Of a stretch of 64,000 bases of DNA, positions 41,842-51,905 are shown piece by piece. A model generated the notes under the pieces. The model saw nothing but the letters and a program-made list of their open reading frames with translations, did no database searches and was not told the origin of the DNA. The position numbers and the translations under genes were made by a program. Each line of letters starts with the position of its first letter. The stretch's first letter is position 1. The DNA is taken from NCBI GenBank assembly GCA_024698925.1, contig JAILQO010000008.1, forward strand, positions 1 to 64,000, written 5' to 3'. The stretch comes from Bacteroidaceae bacterium. GTDB taxonomy: Bacteria; Bacteroidota; Bacteroidia; Bacteroidales; Bacteroidaceae.

Positions 41842-44800
41842 CTATAGTGTTATAGACACACCACCGGAAATGGTGCGAATAGGAGAATAAGACGTATTAG
41901 TAGTTCCACCACTTATGCTCTGACGTGGATCCAAGCCCTGACGTTTGCTCCATAGCCACACATTATCTGCCACTGCGTAAACACGAAGACGCTGAAGATG
42001 GAAGCGACTGGTTAGGGATTTAGGTAACGTATAGCCCAACTGGATATTCTGAATGTTCAAATATGAGGCATCCGTGAGGAAGCGGTCGCTCGTTGCCGTT
42101 GCATGGCGATCATTAAACTGCCAACGAGGAATTTCATTATTCGGGTTCTCAGGGGTCCAGGCATTTAGCGCATCCACGTGGATAGCTCCGCCTCGGTTCA
42201 TCGGATCCATCGCACTGGCATAGTTAGTATCATACACAAGGCCACCTAACTGATAGGAGAAATCAACGGAGAGATCCCAACCTTTCCAGGCCAAGCTCGT
42301 GCCAAATCCGCCGTACGCATCTGGCATGGCGGAACCTGTCAGATAATAGTCAGCATCTGCCGTTGTGTTAGTCGTGGTAACACCCGTAATAATTGGATAA
42401 CCCTTCTCGTCCAATACTTCATCACCATTGGCATCAGTTAGATAGATGTTTTTATAGTACAAAGCTTCACCCTTATCACTCACACCTGCATACTTAAACG
42501 TAAAGAAAGTGTAGATGGGCACACCTTCGCCGTAATAGTAATCACCACTATAATAGCCCTCTACGCCGTCCACACGCATCGTCTTATTGTTATCATAAAT
42601 CTTGGTTATCTCATTATGATTGGATGTGAAATTCAAATGTGCGCTCCACGTCAGTTCTTTTGAACGAATGATATCTCCATTGAGTTCCACCTCTACACCT
42701 TGGTTACGCATACGGCCAATATTATCGTACAATCCAGAGAAGCCGGAAGAAGCGGGAAGAGAGACCCACGTCAACATATCACGAGTCTCACGAGAATAGT
42801 AATCCACGCTACCACTAAGACGTCCGTTCCAAAAAGAGAACTCTGCACCGACATTCAACTCAGCACAGGTCTCCCATGTGATATTTGAATTGCCTTTATT
42901 ATTGGGGTTCAATGTTACTTGACCATCAGAATTGGAAAACGAATATGTCGTCGTATAGGCATAGGAGGGTATGCGATCGTTACCTTGCTCACCATATGAA
43001 GCCTTTAGTTTCAGCTCATCCACCCACGTAGCATTCAAGTTTTGAAACCAATTTTCTTTTTGCAACAGCCAACCGCCGCTAAGACTCCAAAACTTACCCC
43101 AACGATTATCCTTTGGAACACGTTGGAATCGCGAGGTCCCATCCAAGCGGAATGAAGCCTCACCGAAATAGCGTTCGTCATAATTATACAGCGCACGCCC
43201 AAAGAAGCCCTCCGTATTATAACGGCTTGTCGAAGAGCCTTGCCCAGAGCCAGCCACAACGGCTTGCTCCAACTCTGCAATACGAGGATCGAACATACTC
43301 GTTTTATCAGCATTCAGGCTAGAAGAACGGCGATCATAGTACTCATGGCCTAACATCACCTCCACGTCATGCGTATCATCAAAAAGATGATGCCAATTAA
43401 GCAACTGCTGGAAATTGGCGGAGAAGAGTCGGGTGTGACTCACCCAAACATGCCCACTTTCAGTGTTAAAAGTTCCAAACCATGGATTGCCGGTAGCTTG
43501 CCCACGTTCGCCTTCGACATAAGCACTATTAAGTGAAGTGAAACGGAAATCATTCAAGAAACGAATATCGAACGAAGCGGTGGCATTCACGGAGTTGCCA
43601 CTATAATGATTAACGTTCACCAGATGATCAGCCAAACCATTTGACAGACTTAGGTAAGGACGCGATATTCCCATTTGACTTCCATCACCATAGTCATATA
43701 ATGCGATGCCAGCTTCCTCATGTTGGAGAATGTTTCCTTGTGCATCACGGATATACAGAGGATAGACTGGTGCCATTTGTGCCATGGCAAACATATTACC
43801 CACGTTTGACTCGCCGTCTTCACTCACATAATCTGCATCGTGATGTTCAAAATTGACACTTACGTTGGCACGCAACCAAGGCTTCAACTGATAGTCAGCC
43901 TTGAATAGAGAAGAGAAACGCTCGTACGCAGAAGAAGGTGTGATACCATCCTGATTCAAGTAGTTACCACTGACATAGAAAGAACCTTTATCGTTGCTAG
44001 CACTCGTGGAAACGGTATATTCCTGACGGAGAGAAGTCTTATATATGGCATCAATCCAATTGTCAGGATAAAGCATGAATTGCTCGCCCGTTGAAGGATT
44101 CATAATGACATTGCCAAGCGTAGCATTGGGATTGAGCTTTCCGTTCATACCAATAAGGCTTTGACCTTGAGGTACAATATATATATTATAAGCCAAGCCA
44201 TAGCTCTCACTATCAATCAGGTTCTGATTAGCCCAAACATTAGCACGACCAGGGCTCATTCCGAACTCATTAACGGCATAATTGTACAGTCCCTTGTACC
44301 ATTGCTCATAATAGCCAGCTGGCGAGCTGATATACTCATAATCGGGCAACTGGCGATGACTGGCACCCCACTTAGCATCAACATTAATGACGCCATTTCC
44401 AGTATTCTTACCAGTTTTGGTCGTGATGATGATGACACCGTTGGCGCCACGTGCACCGTACAACGCGGAAGCAGCGGCTTCTTTCAGCACTGTCACCGAT
44501 TCGATATCGGATGGTGCGATGGTATTCAGATCCCCGTCAAAGGGAGAGCCATCGACAACATACAAGGGAGCATTGGCTCCAGATACACCAGAATAGGAAG
44601 TTATACCTCGAATACGTATTGACGGTTCTGTACCAGGCTGTCCTGTAGATTGTACGATTTGCACACCTGAGACCTTACCTTTTAGGGCCTCTGCAACGTT
44701 GACAGCCTGAACTTTCTCCAAAGAAGCCGCATCCACGACCGCAGCGGTTCCTGTGAAAGCGGATTTTTTTGCTGTTCCATACGCTACGACCATCACCTCG

Positions 44801-45102
44801 TCAAGATTGTAATTTTCATTTTCTAGCGAAACACGCATTCCGCTACGAGCTCTTACAACTTGCTTCACCATGCCACTATACGACACCTCCAAACGAGCAT
44901 TATTATTGGGCACATTGATTGTAAAGATGCCATTGATATCTGTGACGGTGCCACTCTTCTCACCGAACAGCTTCACCTTAGCGCCAGGCAGAGGTTCGCC
45001 ATCATCTGCCGATAGGACTGTTCCTTTTACTGTCACCTGAGCAACGGATGCACCTATTGACAAGAAAAGTCCAGCCAAAAACAGCATTAGTCTTTGTCTC
45101 AT
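41842..45102 (-). CDS. SusC/RagA-family TonB-dependent transporter
   Basis: 1086 residues. Signal peptide (1-21), carboxypeptidase-like beta-sandwich (22-100, VKGTVLSADDGEPLPGAKVKL), plug domain with the SusC motif (YVVDGSPFDGDLNTIAPSDIESVTVLKEAAASALYGARGANGVIIITTK), and a 22-strand barrel. There is no N-terminal STN signalling domain, so it does not itself signal to an anti-sigma factor. First gene of susC-susD-lipoprotein-C10-C10. Imports oligomers by TonB energy; probable substrate oligopeptides. Confidence 0.93.
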   Translation of the reverse strand: MRQRLMLFLAGLFLSIGASVAQVTVKGTVLSADDGEPLPGAKVKLFGEKSGTVTDINGIFTINVPNNNARLEVSYSGMVKQVVRARSGMRVSLENENYNLDEVMVVAYGTAKKSAFTGTAAVVDAASLEKVQAVNVAEALKGKVSGVQIVQSTGQPGTEPSIRIRGITSYSGVSGANAPLYVVDGSPFDGDLNTIAPSDIESVTVLKEAAASALYGARGANGVIIITTKTGKNTGNGVINVDAKWGASHRQLPDYEYISSPAGYYEQWYKGLYNYAVNEFGMSPGRANVWANQNLIDSESYGLAYNIYIVPQGQSLIGMNGKLNPNATLGNVIMNPSTGEQFMLYPDNWIDAIYKTSLRQEYTVSTSASNDKGSFYVSGNYLNQDGITPSSAYERFSSLFKADYQLKPWLRANVSVNFEHHDADYVSEDGESNVGNMFAMAQMAPVYPLYIRDAQGNILQHEEAGIALYDYGDGSQMGISRPYLSLSNGLADHLVNVNHYSGNSVNATASFDIRFLNDFRFTSLNSAYVEGERGQATGNPWFGTFNTESGHVWVSHTRLFSANFQQLLNWHHLFDDTHDVEVMLGHEYYDRRSSSLNADKTSMFDPRIAELEQAVVAGSGQGSSTSRYNTEGFFGRALYNYDERYFGEASFRLDGTSRFQRVPKDNRWGKFWSLSGGWLLQKENWFQNLNATWVDELKLKASYGEQGNDRIPSYAYTTTYSFSNSDGQVTLNPNNKGNSNITWETCAELNVGAEFSFWNGRLSGSVDYYSRETRDMLTWVSLPASSGFSGLYDNIGRMRNQGVEVELNGDIIRSKELTWSAHLNFTSNHNEITKIYDNNKTMRVDGVEGYYSGDYYYGEGVPIYTFFTFKYAGVSDKGEALYYKNIYLTDANGDEVLDEKGYPIITGVTTTNTTADADYYLTGSAMPDAYGGFGTSLAWKGWDLSVDFSYQLGGLVYDTNYASAMDPMNRGGAIHVDALNAWTPENPNNEIPRWQFNDRHATATSDRFLTDASYLNIQNIQLGYTLPKSLTSRFHLQRLRVYAVADNVWLWSKRQGLDPRQSISGGTTNTSYSPIRTISGGVSITL

Positions 45103-45165
45103 AAATAACCTATCTGTTTAGTTGTTTAATAAATCTTGATTTAAATCATTTTTTCAAAAGTGGCG

Positions 45166-45195
45166 CAAAATTAGTCCTTTTTTAGCAAACAACAA
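45166..45195 (-). promoter_or_regulatory. promoter of the susC operon
   Basis: Minus strand: TTG (45193-45195), 19-bp spacer, TAATTTTG (45166-45173), leaving a 63-bp A/T-rich leader before susC. Confidence 0.6.
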
Positions 45196-45298
45196 TAAAA
45201 AATGTGAAGAAAAAGATTGTCCACACCTATTTATATATATAAAAGTACAAAAAATCTTACAGTTCAGCAACAAATGTCGGGCTTTATAACACAAATAA

Positions 45299-45322
45299 CG
45301 CGTCCGACAATCATCAGACGCG
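45299..45322 (-). terminator. weak hairpin after the ECF sigma gene
   Basis: A 6-bp stem CGCGTC/GACGCG (45299-45304 with 45317-45322), 29 bp beyond the sigma-factor stop codon, followed on the minus strand by a moderately T-rich stretch. Confidence 0.4.
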
Positions 45323-45351
45323 CACAATGTTTTGACTTTTGATTATAGCGT

Positions 45352-45948
45352 TTATTCCATTTCTATCAAAGTAAGATCTTTGGATGCAGACATCTTTCGC
45401 AGATTGAGGATTGCATAACGCATCCGTCCCAACGCTGTATTGATACTACATCCTTTCTTTTCCGCAATTTCCTTAAATGAAAGGCGTTCATACATTCTCA
45501 TGCGGACAATCTCCTGCTGCGATTCCGGCAAGCGTGTCACTAAAGACTCCAAAGTCTTAAAAGTTTGCTCATTGTGATCGCTTGTTTCGGCATTGCCCAC
45601 CACTAGCGAGGGATCATTCAACACACGCTCTTTTTCAATTGGATCTGCAATTTCTACGAAAGGCTTACGTTGACGCGTGCCATCTATCATTAGATTATGA
45701 GCGATACGCATTACCCATGAGGAGAACTTGCCATTATCTACATAATGATGTGCGCGAATCTGCATGATGACCCGCATAAAAGTATCTTGGAAGATATCAT
45801 TCGCCAGATCTACATCATGTACGACAGTTGTAATATAGCCAAAGACAGCCTTCTGATACCGTTCAAGGAGAACATCAAAAGCATCATCATTACCTTCTTC
45901 ATAGAGCTTGACGAGCACGCCGTCCTTCTCTTGTTTCAGTTGATCCAT
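45352..45948 (-). CDS. ECF-type RNA polymerase sigma factor
   Basis: 198 residues. Region 2: DDAFDVLLERYQKAVFGYITTVVHDVDLANDIFQDTFMRVIMQI...FSSWVMRIAHNLMIDGTRQRK; region 4: LVTRLPESQQEIVRMRMYERLSFKEIAEKKGCSINTALGRMRYAILNLRKM. No anti-sigma (FecR-like) gene is next to it, and the adjacent SusC lacks a signalling domain, so classical trans-envelope control is not supported. It lies upstream of susC on the same strand, with a promoter and a weak hairpin between. Confidence 0.9.
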   Translation of the reverse strand: MDQLKQEKDGVLVKLYEEGNDDAFDVLLERYQKAVFGYITTVVHDVDLANDIFQDTFMRVIMQIRAHHYVDNGKFSSWVMRIAHNLMIDGTRQRKPFVEIADPIEKERVLNDPSLVVGNAETSDHNEQTFKTLESLVTRLPESQQEIVRMRMYERLSFKEIAEKKGCSINTALGRMRYAILNLRKMSASKDLTLIEME

Positions 45949-46072
45949 TACTATCTATAAATTGGTTAAGAGTAATGTTTAATCGATAGGCAATGATGAT
46001 TTAATAAATGAATAATAATTGGTGAATAATTGGCGCTTTTAGGCGCTTATCGGGGGCAAAGTAAGGACTTTT

Positions 46073-47023
46073 TTACGAAACCACCAAACTTTTTGTTAAC
46101 TTTTTTTCATTTTCTACCAAGACAGCCCCTTCTAAATGAGCCCCCCTCAAGAAATCCGCGACTGGCATTCTCCGTTTTCCCGCCAACTGAATTTCAGCGA
46201 GACCAAGGTTTCCGTCACTCAAAGGGACGCATAAACTACCATTACCCTTCGTTGCGAGGAATACCTTCAATTGCGTTTCCTTACCATCTGCTGTACGTAG
46301 TGTAGTCCATGCGCCGGGATAAGGTGAAAGGCCTCGAATGAAATCGTAGGCCGACTTGACCGTATGCTCACTCCAACGTATTTCCGTATTATCTTTGAAG
46401 AGTTTAGGAGCAGGACGAAGGTCCTTTATATCTGGCTGTGGCATCGGATGAATATCCCCCGCTTCAATATCATTTACAGTTTTCAGCACCAAGTCAGCTC
46501 CGAGAGACATCAGCCGATCATAAACATCACCTACCGTATCGGTATCGGCAATGGGAGTTGATACTCGATGAATAATACTCCCCGTGTCAATATCATGGTC
46601 CAAAAAAAATGTGGTAACACCAGTCTCCGTATCGCCATTGATAACGGCCCAATTGATGGGAGCCGCACCTCTATATTGTGGGAGCAAGGCTGCATGCAGG
46701 TTAAATGTACCCTTCGGCGGCATCGCCCAAACAACCTCAGGAAGCATACGGAAGGCAACCACAATCTGCAAGTCTGCGTGATAGCTTCGCAATTCTTCTA
46801 AGAATGCTTCATCCTTCAGACGTTCCGGTTGGAGAACTGGAATCCCCTGCCCTACCGCATATTCTTTGACTGGCGAGGCCTGCAAGGTGTCATGGTGACG
46901 TCCTACAGGTTTATCAGGCATCGTGACAACAGCCACTACATTGTAATGATTCTCTACCAACTTTTTGAGGGACTCTACCGCGAACTCCGGTGTCCCCATA
47001 AAAATGATTCTGAGGTCTTTCAT
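46073..47023 (-). CDS. fmt: methionyl-tRNA formyltransferase
   Basis: 316 residues. RIIFMGTPEFAVESLKKL, FNLHAALLPQYRGAAPINWAVINGDTETGVTTFFLDHDIDTG carry the formyl-folate binding and catalytic Asn/His/Asp. It formylates initiator Met-tRNA. The start overlaps the ClC gene stop by 4 bp. It is the last gene of the seven-gene operon that begins at 53140. Confidence 0.95.
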   Translation of the reverse strand: MKDLRIIFMGTPEFAVESLKKLVENHYNVVAVVTMPDKPVGRHHDTLQASPVKEYAVGQGIPVLQPERLKDEAFLEELRSYHADLQIVVAFRMLPEVVWAMPPKGTFNLHAALLPQYRGAAPINWAVINGDTETGVTTFFLDHDIDTGSIIHRVSTPIADTDTVGDVYDRLMSLGADLVLKTVNDIEAGDIHPMPQPDIKDLRPAPKLFKDNTEIRWSEHTVKSAYDFIRGLSPYPGAWTTLRTADGKETQLKVFLATKGNGSLCVPLSDGNLGLAEIQLAGKRRMPVADFLRGAHLEGAVLVENEKKLTKSLVVS

Positions 47024-48831
47024 TCTTCACTCATATCTTGAAGCATTGAACGATACATCGCAAACACATGACTGCGACGGATGAATCCAATAAAAATACC
47101 TTCTTCATCCACTACAGGCAAAGTCCACGCTTTCGTCTGATCAAAAGTCTTCACTACGACATCCATTGGATCTCCCACATTTAAACGCCCTGCACATTGC
47201 GACATCAAATCGCGGACAAAGAGTTTATGATAAAGCTCCGTACGGAACATCACATGGCGAACGCGGTCAAGGACAAGGACAGCCAACAATTTACCAGCAT
47301 CATCAACGACAGGGAAAATGTCACGCGATGACGAAGAAATCTGACGGACAATTTCACTGAGGTCATCACTCGGATGAAGATGCTCCTCGTAACGTTCAAT
47401 GACGGAGTCCATCGACATCAACGTAAGGATAGCCTGATCTTTGTTGTGAGTCACTAACTGTCCTTTACGCGCCAGACGCATCGTATAGATACTGTGTGGC
47501 TCAAAAATAATGATGGTCAAATATGCACAAGTGGCCACAATCATAAGTGGGAGGAATAACCCATAACCTCCCGTCAGTTCAGCAATTAAGAAAATGCCTG
47601 TCAACGGAGCGTGCATCACACCGCTCATTAGGCCAGCCATACCCAACAGCGAGAAGTTATTCTCGGGAACTGCATTGAAAACAGACAAATCCTCAAAAAG
47701 AGGTAGGTTGAGGGTCGAGAGCAGGTTCCACAAAGAAGCGAAAAGGAAGCCCGATACACAACCGAGGAACAAACTTGGCGCAAACGTTCCACCGCAACCG
47801 CCACCGCTATTTGTTGCTGTTGTGGCAAAGACCTTGAAAATGATAATACCCGCCAAATAGACAAGTAACAACTGCGGAGCTCCATAAAAGAACGAGCCCT
47901 CCATGACCTGATTCCATTCTGCAGGTCCTTGTCCGTTCAGGAGCAGACGAATCATGCTATAGCCCTCGCCATAGAGCGACGGGAACAGGAAGATAAGTAC
48001 ACTCAATATAGGAGCTGCTATCAAGAAGCGTTGCAAGGGAGAGCCCAATCGGCGGAACTGATCCTCAAGCCAATTCATCACTCGTGTAAAATACAACGAT
48101 ATGAAGCCGCAAAAGATACCTAATAATATATACGCAGGAACACGTTCGATGGCAAAAGCATTGACCAGATGGAACTCGAAAAGGTTGTCCGTACCTGAAA
48201 TCGCAAAAGTCACAGCCGCAGCTGTCACACAACTCACCAACAAAGGCAAAAGGCTACCTAATGTGAAATCTATCATCAAGACCTCAAGGGTGAATACCAG
48301 CCCCGCAATGGGTGCCTTGAAAATTCCCGAGACTGCACCCGCGGCACCACATCCCACGAGTAGCATCATCTTGCGACTATCCAAATGGAAAAACTGGCCC
48401 AGATTACTACCAATCGCAGAACCCGTCAACACAATTGGCGCTTCGGCACCCACAGATCCACCAAAACCGATGGTGATTCCAGAGGCCACAATACTCGTCC
48501 AAGTATTATGTCCCTTGATGCGACTCTTCTTGCGTGCAATGGCATAAAGAATTTTTGTTATTCCATGGCCAATGTCATCGCGCACGATATAACGAACAAA
48601 TAATCCAGTGAGAAAGATTCCCACCACGGGATAGACTAGGTATGGCCAGTTTGCATCCGTGATAGAGAAATGATTCGTTAGCATATGCTCGACCTGATGA
48701 ATAAAAGCTTTCAACAGCAATCCAGCCAATGCAGTGAGTACACCGACGATGAAAGCCAGCACCAGCATAAAGCGACTGCCACGCAAGTGTTCACGCTGCC
48801 AACGTATCAGTGTTTCTACTCGTTCTTTCAT
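47020..48831 (-). CDS. ClC-family chloride channel/transporter with CBS domains
   Basis: 603 residues. ClC core with GFGGSVGAEAPIVLTGSAIGS (usually GSGxxxGREGP), AAGAVSGIFKAPIAGLVFTLEVL, NSGGGCGGTFAPSLFLGCVSG, and about ten helices. Residues about 470-595 form two CBS domains (SSSSRDIFPVVDDAGKLLAVLVLDRVR; TKAWTLPVVDEEGIFIGFIRRSHVF) that usually bind adenine nucleotides. Glu in GAEAP matches the gating Glu site. Channel versus proton exchanger cannot be decided. Operon gene between Sua5 and fmt. Confidence 0.9.
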   Translation of the reverse strand: MKERVETLIRWQREHLRGSRFMLVLAFIVGVLTALAGLLLKAFIHQVEHMLTNHFSITDANWPYLVYPVVGIFLTGLFVRYIVRDDIGHGITKILYAIARKKSRIKGHNTWTSIVASGITIGFGGSVGAEAPIVLTGSAIGSNLGQFFHLDSRKMMLLVGCGAAGAVSGIFKAPIAGLVFTLEVLMIDFTLGSLLPLLVSCVTAAAVTFAISGTDNLFEFHLVNAFAIERVPAYILLGIFCGFISLYFTRVMNWLEDQFRRLGSPLQRFLIAAPILSVLIFLFPSLYGEGYSMIRLLLNGQGPAEWNQVMEGSFFYGAPQLLLVYLAGIIIFKVFATTATNSGGGCGGTFAPSLFLGCVSGFLFASLWNLLSTLNLPLFEDLSVFNAVPENNFSLLGMAGLMSGVMHAPLTGIFLIAELTGGYGLFLPLMIVATCAYLTIIIFEPHSIYTMRLARKGQLVTHNKDQAILTLMSMDSVIERYEEHLHPSDDLSEIVRQISSSSRDIFPVVDDAGKLLAVLVLDRVRHVMFRTELYHKLFVRDLMSQCAGRLNVGDPMDVVVKTFDQTKAWTLPVVDEEGIFIGFIRRSHVFAMYRSMLQDMSEE

Positions 48832-48839
48832 GGGAATAC

Positions 48840-49415
48840 TTATCGACGTATAATGGTAACCTCACCAGTAGGACCAAGTTTGATAATAGCCGAGGGGTCA
48901 TGACGTGACGTATCACGCTGACGGGATTCACAGATGTAATCAACCCGTTTTTTTATTTCGTCTGAAATGTCCGCAAAGGTTTGAGGCGAAGGTTCGCCGC
49001 TGATATTAGCAGAGGTTGAGACAATGGCCTTCTGGAATCGATAACAGAGGGTATGAGAAAACACCTCGCTGGTAACGCGCAGTCCGACACTTCCATCTTC
49101 CGCCAAAAGGTTTGGGGCCAAATTGACGGCTCCACTAAGGATGACGGTAGTAGGTTTCGTCGCAAGATCGATAATATCCCAGGCCACATCTGGTACATTA
49201 CGCACATAGCGCTGTAAACGCCCCGCGCTATCAACTAGGCAGATGAGAGCTTTACTATCCTCGCGCTGTTTCAGCTCAAAAACTTTCTTGACCGCCGCAG
49301 GATTGGTAGCATCACAACCAATGCCCCAGATGGTATCAGTGGGATATAATATCGTGCCACCTTGTCGTAGCACCTCGATAGCCTTCCTTATATCTTCATC
49401 TCTTTCCTTGCTCAT
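48840..49415 (-). CDS. L-threonylcarbamoyladenylate synthase (Sua5/YrdC)
   Basis: 191 residues. KAIEVLRQGGTILYPTDTIWGIGCDATNPAAVKKVFELKQREDSKALICLV and STSANISGEPSPQTFADI are the YrdC-fold signature. It makes threonylcarbamoyl-AMP for t6A37 of tRNA, the modification that MtaB (12951-14249) later methylthiolates. It lacks the C-terminal Sua5 domain. The start codon overlaps the prfC stop (TAATG). Confidence 0.92.
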   Translation of the reverse strand: MSKERDEDIRKAIEVLRQGGTILYPTDTIWGIGCDATNPAAVKKVFELKQREDSKALICLVDSAGRLQRYVRNVPDVAWDIIDLATKPTTVILSGAVNLAPNLLAEDGSVGLRVTSEVFSHTLCYRFQKAIVSTSANISGEPSPQTFADISDEIKKRVDYICESRQRDTSRHDPSAIIKLGPTGEVTIIRR

Positions 49416-51004
49416 TAGAATTCTGAAGTAAAATGGAACTTAATATGCTCGAAATCCTGCTGTGCCATAGATAGGACGTAGGAGGAATCAGCGAGGAAGA
49501 CGTCGCGTCCTTCACGATCTCGCGCCATATACTGATATTTACGCTTCTTGAAAGCATCTAACTGCACTGCATCATCGCTTTCTATCCAACAAGCCTTATA
49601 GAGGTTTGCCGGCTCCCAACGGCATTTGGCTCCGTACTCGTTTTCTAAGCGATACTGAATAACTTCAAATTGCAATTGACCCACAGTACCTATGAGCTTC
49701 CGACCATTAAACTGATTAATGAACAATTGTGCTACACCCTCATCCATCAGCTGGGCAATACCTTTCTCCAGCTGTTTGGTTTTCATCGGATCAGCATTCT
49801 CAATGTATTTAAACATCTCCGGGGAAAAACTGGGTAGCCCACGGAAGTGGAGTTGTTCGCCTTCGGTAAGGGTGTCACCAATCTTGAATATGCCGTTATC
49901 AGGCAGACCCACGATGTCACCCGGCCATGCTTCGTCAATAGTCGATTTACGTTGAGCCATAAACTGTGTAGGTGACGAGAAGCGTACGGTCTTACCTTGA
50001 CGGACATGAAGGTAAGGTGCGTTACGAACGAACATCCCCGAGCAGACCTTGCAAAAAGCTATACAAGAGCGGTGGTTCGGATCGATATTGGCGGTAATCT
50101 TAAAGATGAAACCTGTAAACTTGGACTCCTCGGGCTGCACGTCACGTTCCTCGGCCTTCGTCGGACGGGGTGATGGAGCTATCTCCACAAAACAATCCAA
50201 CAATTCTTTCACGCCGAAGTTGTTGAGGGCAGAGCCAAAAAAGACTGGAGCGACCTCTGCGTTGAGATAGGTCTGACGGTCGAAGTCTGGATAGACACCT
50301 TCTATAATCTCCAAATCTTCTCTTAGTTTCTCTGCATCCTCTGAGCCAACCATATCATCCAACTCTGTAGAATCTAACTGCACGCTCACCTTTTCAGTCA
50401 CGCGCTGCTTATCTGGGGTAAAGAGGTTTAGGTTTTGTTCGTAGATATTATAGACGCCCTTAAAACGAGCACCTTGATTAATTGGCCAAGAAAGAGGCCG
50501 CACCTTGATTTGCAGTTCTTCCTCGAGTTCATCAAGAAGATCAAAGGGATCTTTGCCCTCACGATCCATCTTGTTGATGAATACGATGACGGGAGTTTTG
50601 CGCATGCGACATACTGTCATCAGCTTACGCGTCTGGGCTTCCACGCCTTTTGCGCCGTCCACCACAATGATGGCACTATCAACGGCCGTCAGCGTACGAA
50701 ATGTATCTTCTGCAAAGTCCTGGTGACCAGGAGTGTCAAGAATGTTGACCTTATAAGCCCCTTCTTGCTCCCCCAAAGGTGAATAATCAAATTCCATCAC
50801 CGACGTGGTGACAGAGATTCCACGCTGCTTCTCGATTTCCATCCAGTCGGAAGTAGCGGTCTTCTTGATTTTATTGCTTTTGACGGCACCAGCCACCTGA
50901 ATCTGCCCACCGAAGAGCAGTAACTTCTCGGTGAGGGTCGTCTTACCCGCATCTGGGTGCGATATAATGGCGAATGTTCGCCTACGTTCTATTTCTTGGT
51001 TCAT
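49415..51004 (-). CDS. prfC: peptide chain release factor 3
   Basis: 529 residues. Translational GTPase: P-loop [18 protein letters not shown], switch [22 protein letters not shown]4 [10 protein letters not shown]. It recycles RF1/RF2 from ribosomes after termination. Length equals the family norm. ATGA overlap with rfbD upstream. Confidence 0.96.
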   Translation of the reverse strand: MNQEIERRRTFAIISHPDAGKTTLTEKLLLFGGQIQVAGAVKSNKIKKTATSDWMEIEKQRGISVTTSVMEFDYSPLGEQEGAYKVNILDTPGHQDFAEDTFRTLTAVDSAIIVVDGAKGVEAQTRKLMTVCRMRKTPVIVFINKMDREGKDPFDLLDELEEELQIKVRPLSWPINQGARFKGVYNIYEQNLNLFTPDKQRVTEKVSVQLDSTELDDMVGSEDAEKLREDLEIIEGVYPDFDRQTYLNAEVAPVFFGSALNNFGVKELLDCFVEIAPSPRPTKAEERDVQPEESKFTGFIFKITANIDPNHRSCIAFCKVCSGMFVRNAPYLHVRQGKTVRFSSPTQFMAQRKSTIDEAWPGDIVGLPDNGIFKIGDTLTEGEQLHFRGLPSFSPEMFKYIENADPMKTKQLEKGIAQLMDEGVAQLFINQFNGRKLIGTVGQLQFEVIQYRLENEYGAKCRWEPANLYKACWIESDDAVQLDAFKKRKYQYMARDREGRDVFLADSSYVLSMAQQDFEHIKFHFTSEF

Positions 51005-51879
51005 AATTTACTAATACACGCTCTCAAGCTATCTTCCCAATACGGTACCTCAATGCCGTAGACCTGCTTGATCTTGGTTTTGTCTAGTACACTATAGTGT
51101 GGACGTGCTGCCGGTGTGGGATACTCTGAAGTATGAAGAGGACGGACATGGCAGGATGTGATACCAGCGATACGATGGATGGCCTTGGTGAAATCATACC
51201 AAGAGATAACGCCTTCATTGGAAAAATGATAGACGCCTGGCTGAATACCCTTCTCTATGGCTTTCATGATAACTGCTGCGAGATCTTGAGCATAGGTAGG
51301 CGTTCCGATTTGGTCGAAGATGACACCAAGTTCTGTCTTCTCTTTTCCCAAACGAATCATAGTCTTCACAAAGTTATTACCAAACGTACTGTATAGCCAA
51401 GCCGTACGGATAATCATTGCGGAAGGATTGGCTGCAAGAACAGCTTCTTCACCAGCCAGCTTTGTACGGCCATAAGCCGATGCCGGACACGTTGGCAAGT
51501 TCTCTGTATATGGTTTGTGGGCTGTGCCGTCGAAAACATAGTCCGTTGAGATCTGGATGAGATGACCACCCCTACCTTGGATTGCCGCTGCCAAAAAGCC
51601 CGGAGCTGTAGCATTCAGCAGAAGTGCTTTCTCTTCATCTGCCTCAGCACGATCCACAGCCGTATAGGCCGCACAGTTAACAATGACATCAATTGAATTT
51701 TCCTGCACAAACGCATCCACAGCTTCTTGGTCCGTAATGTCAAGAGGAGTGACTGGAACTGCACTTCCGTCCACACTCACGACGTCCGTGAAGAACCATT
51801 GGAACTGTTGATGCGAAACCGCTTGCAGTTGCATCTCATTGCCTAACTGACCGCAAGCACCTGTGACGAGTATATTCAT
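51001..51879 (-). CDS. rfbD: dTDP-4-dehydrorhamnose reductase
   Basis: 292 residues from ATG 51879 (an in-frame TTG lies 6 bp upstream). Rossmann start [30 protein letters not shown] and the catalytic YGRTK segment [10 protein letters not shown]. Last step of dTDP-L-rhamnose synthesis. The other rml genes are not in the window; a rhamnosyltransferase-like gene is at 11935-12954. Confidence 0.93.
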   Translation of the reverse strand: MNILVTGACGQLGNEMQLQAVSHQQFQWFFTDVVSVDGSAVPVTPLDITDQEAVDAFVQENSIDVIVNCAAYTAVDRAEADEEKALLLNATAPGFLAAAIQGRGGHLIQISTDYVFDGTAHKPYTENLPTCPASAYGRTKLAGEEAVLAANPSAMIIRTAWLYSTFGNNFVKTMIRLGKEKTELGVIFDQIGTPTYAQDLAAVIMKAIEKGIQPGVYHFSNEGVISWYDFTKAIHRIAGITSCHVRPLHTSEYPTPAARPHYSVLDKTKIKQVYGIEVPYWEDSLRACISKL

Positions 51880-51905
51880 GTTCAATTCCTAATCTTTGTT
51901 ATTAT

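Noticed and set aside
41842-45102. Classical polysaccharide utilisation locus
   Set aside because: No glycosidase, lyase or sugar sensor accompanies susCD; both downstream enzymes are cysteine proteases.
46130-46160. Further copy of the G/C-rich repeat
   Set aside because: The C-run at 46141 is ordinary fmt coding sequence (Leu-Arg-Gly-Ala-His-Leu-Glu-Gly) without an inverted partner.
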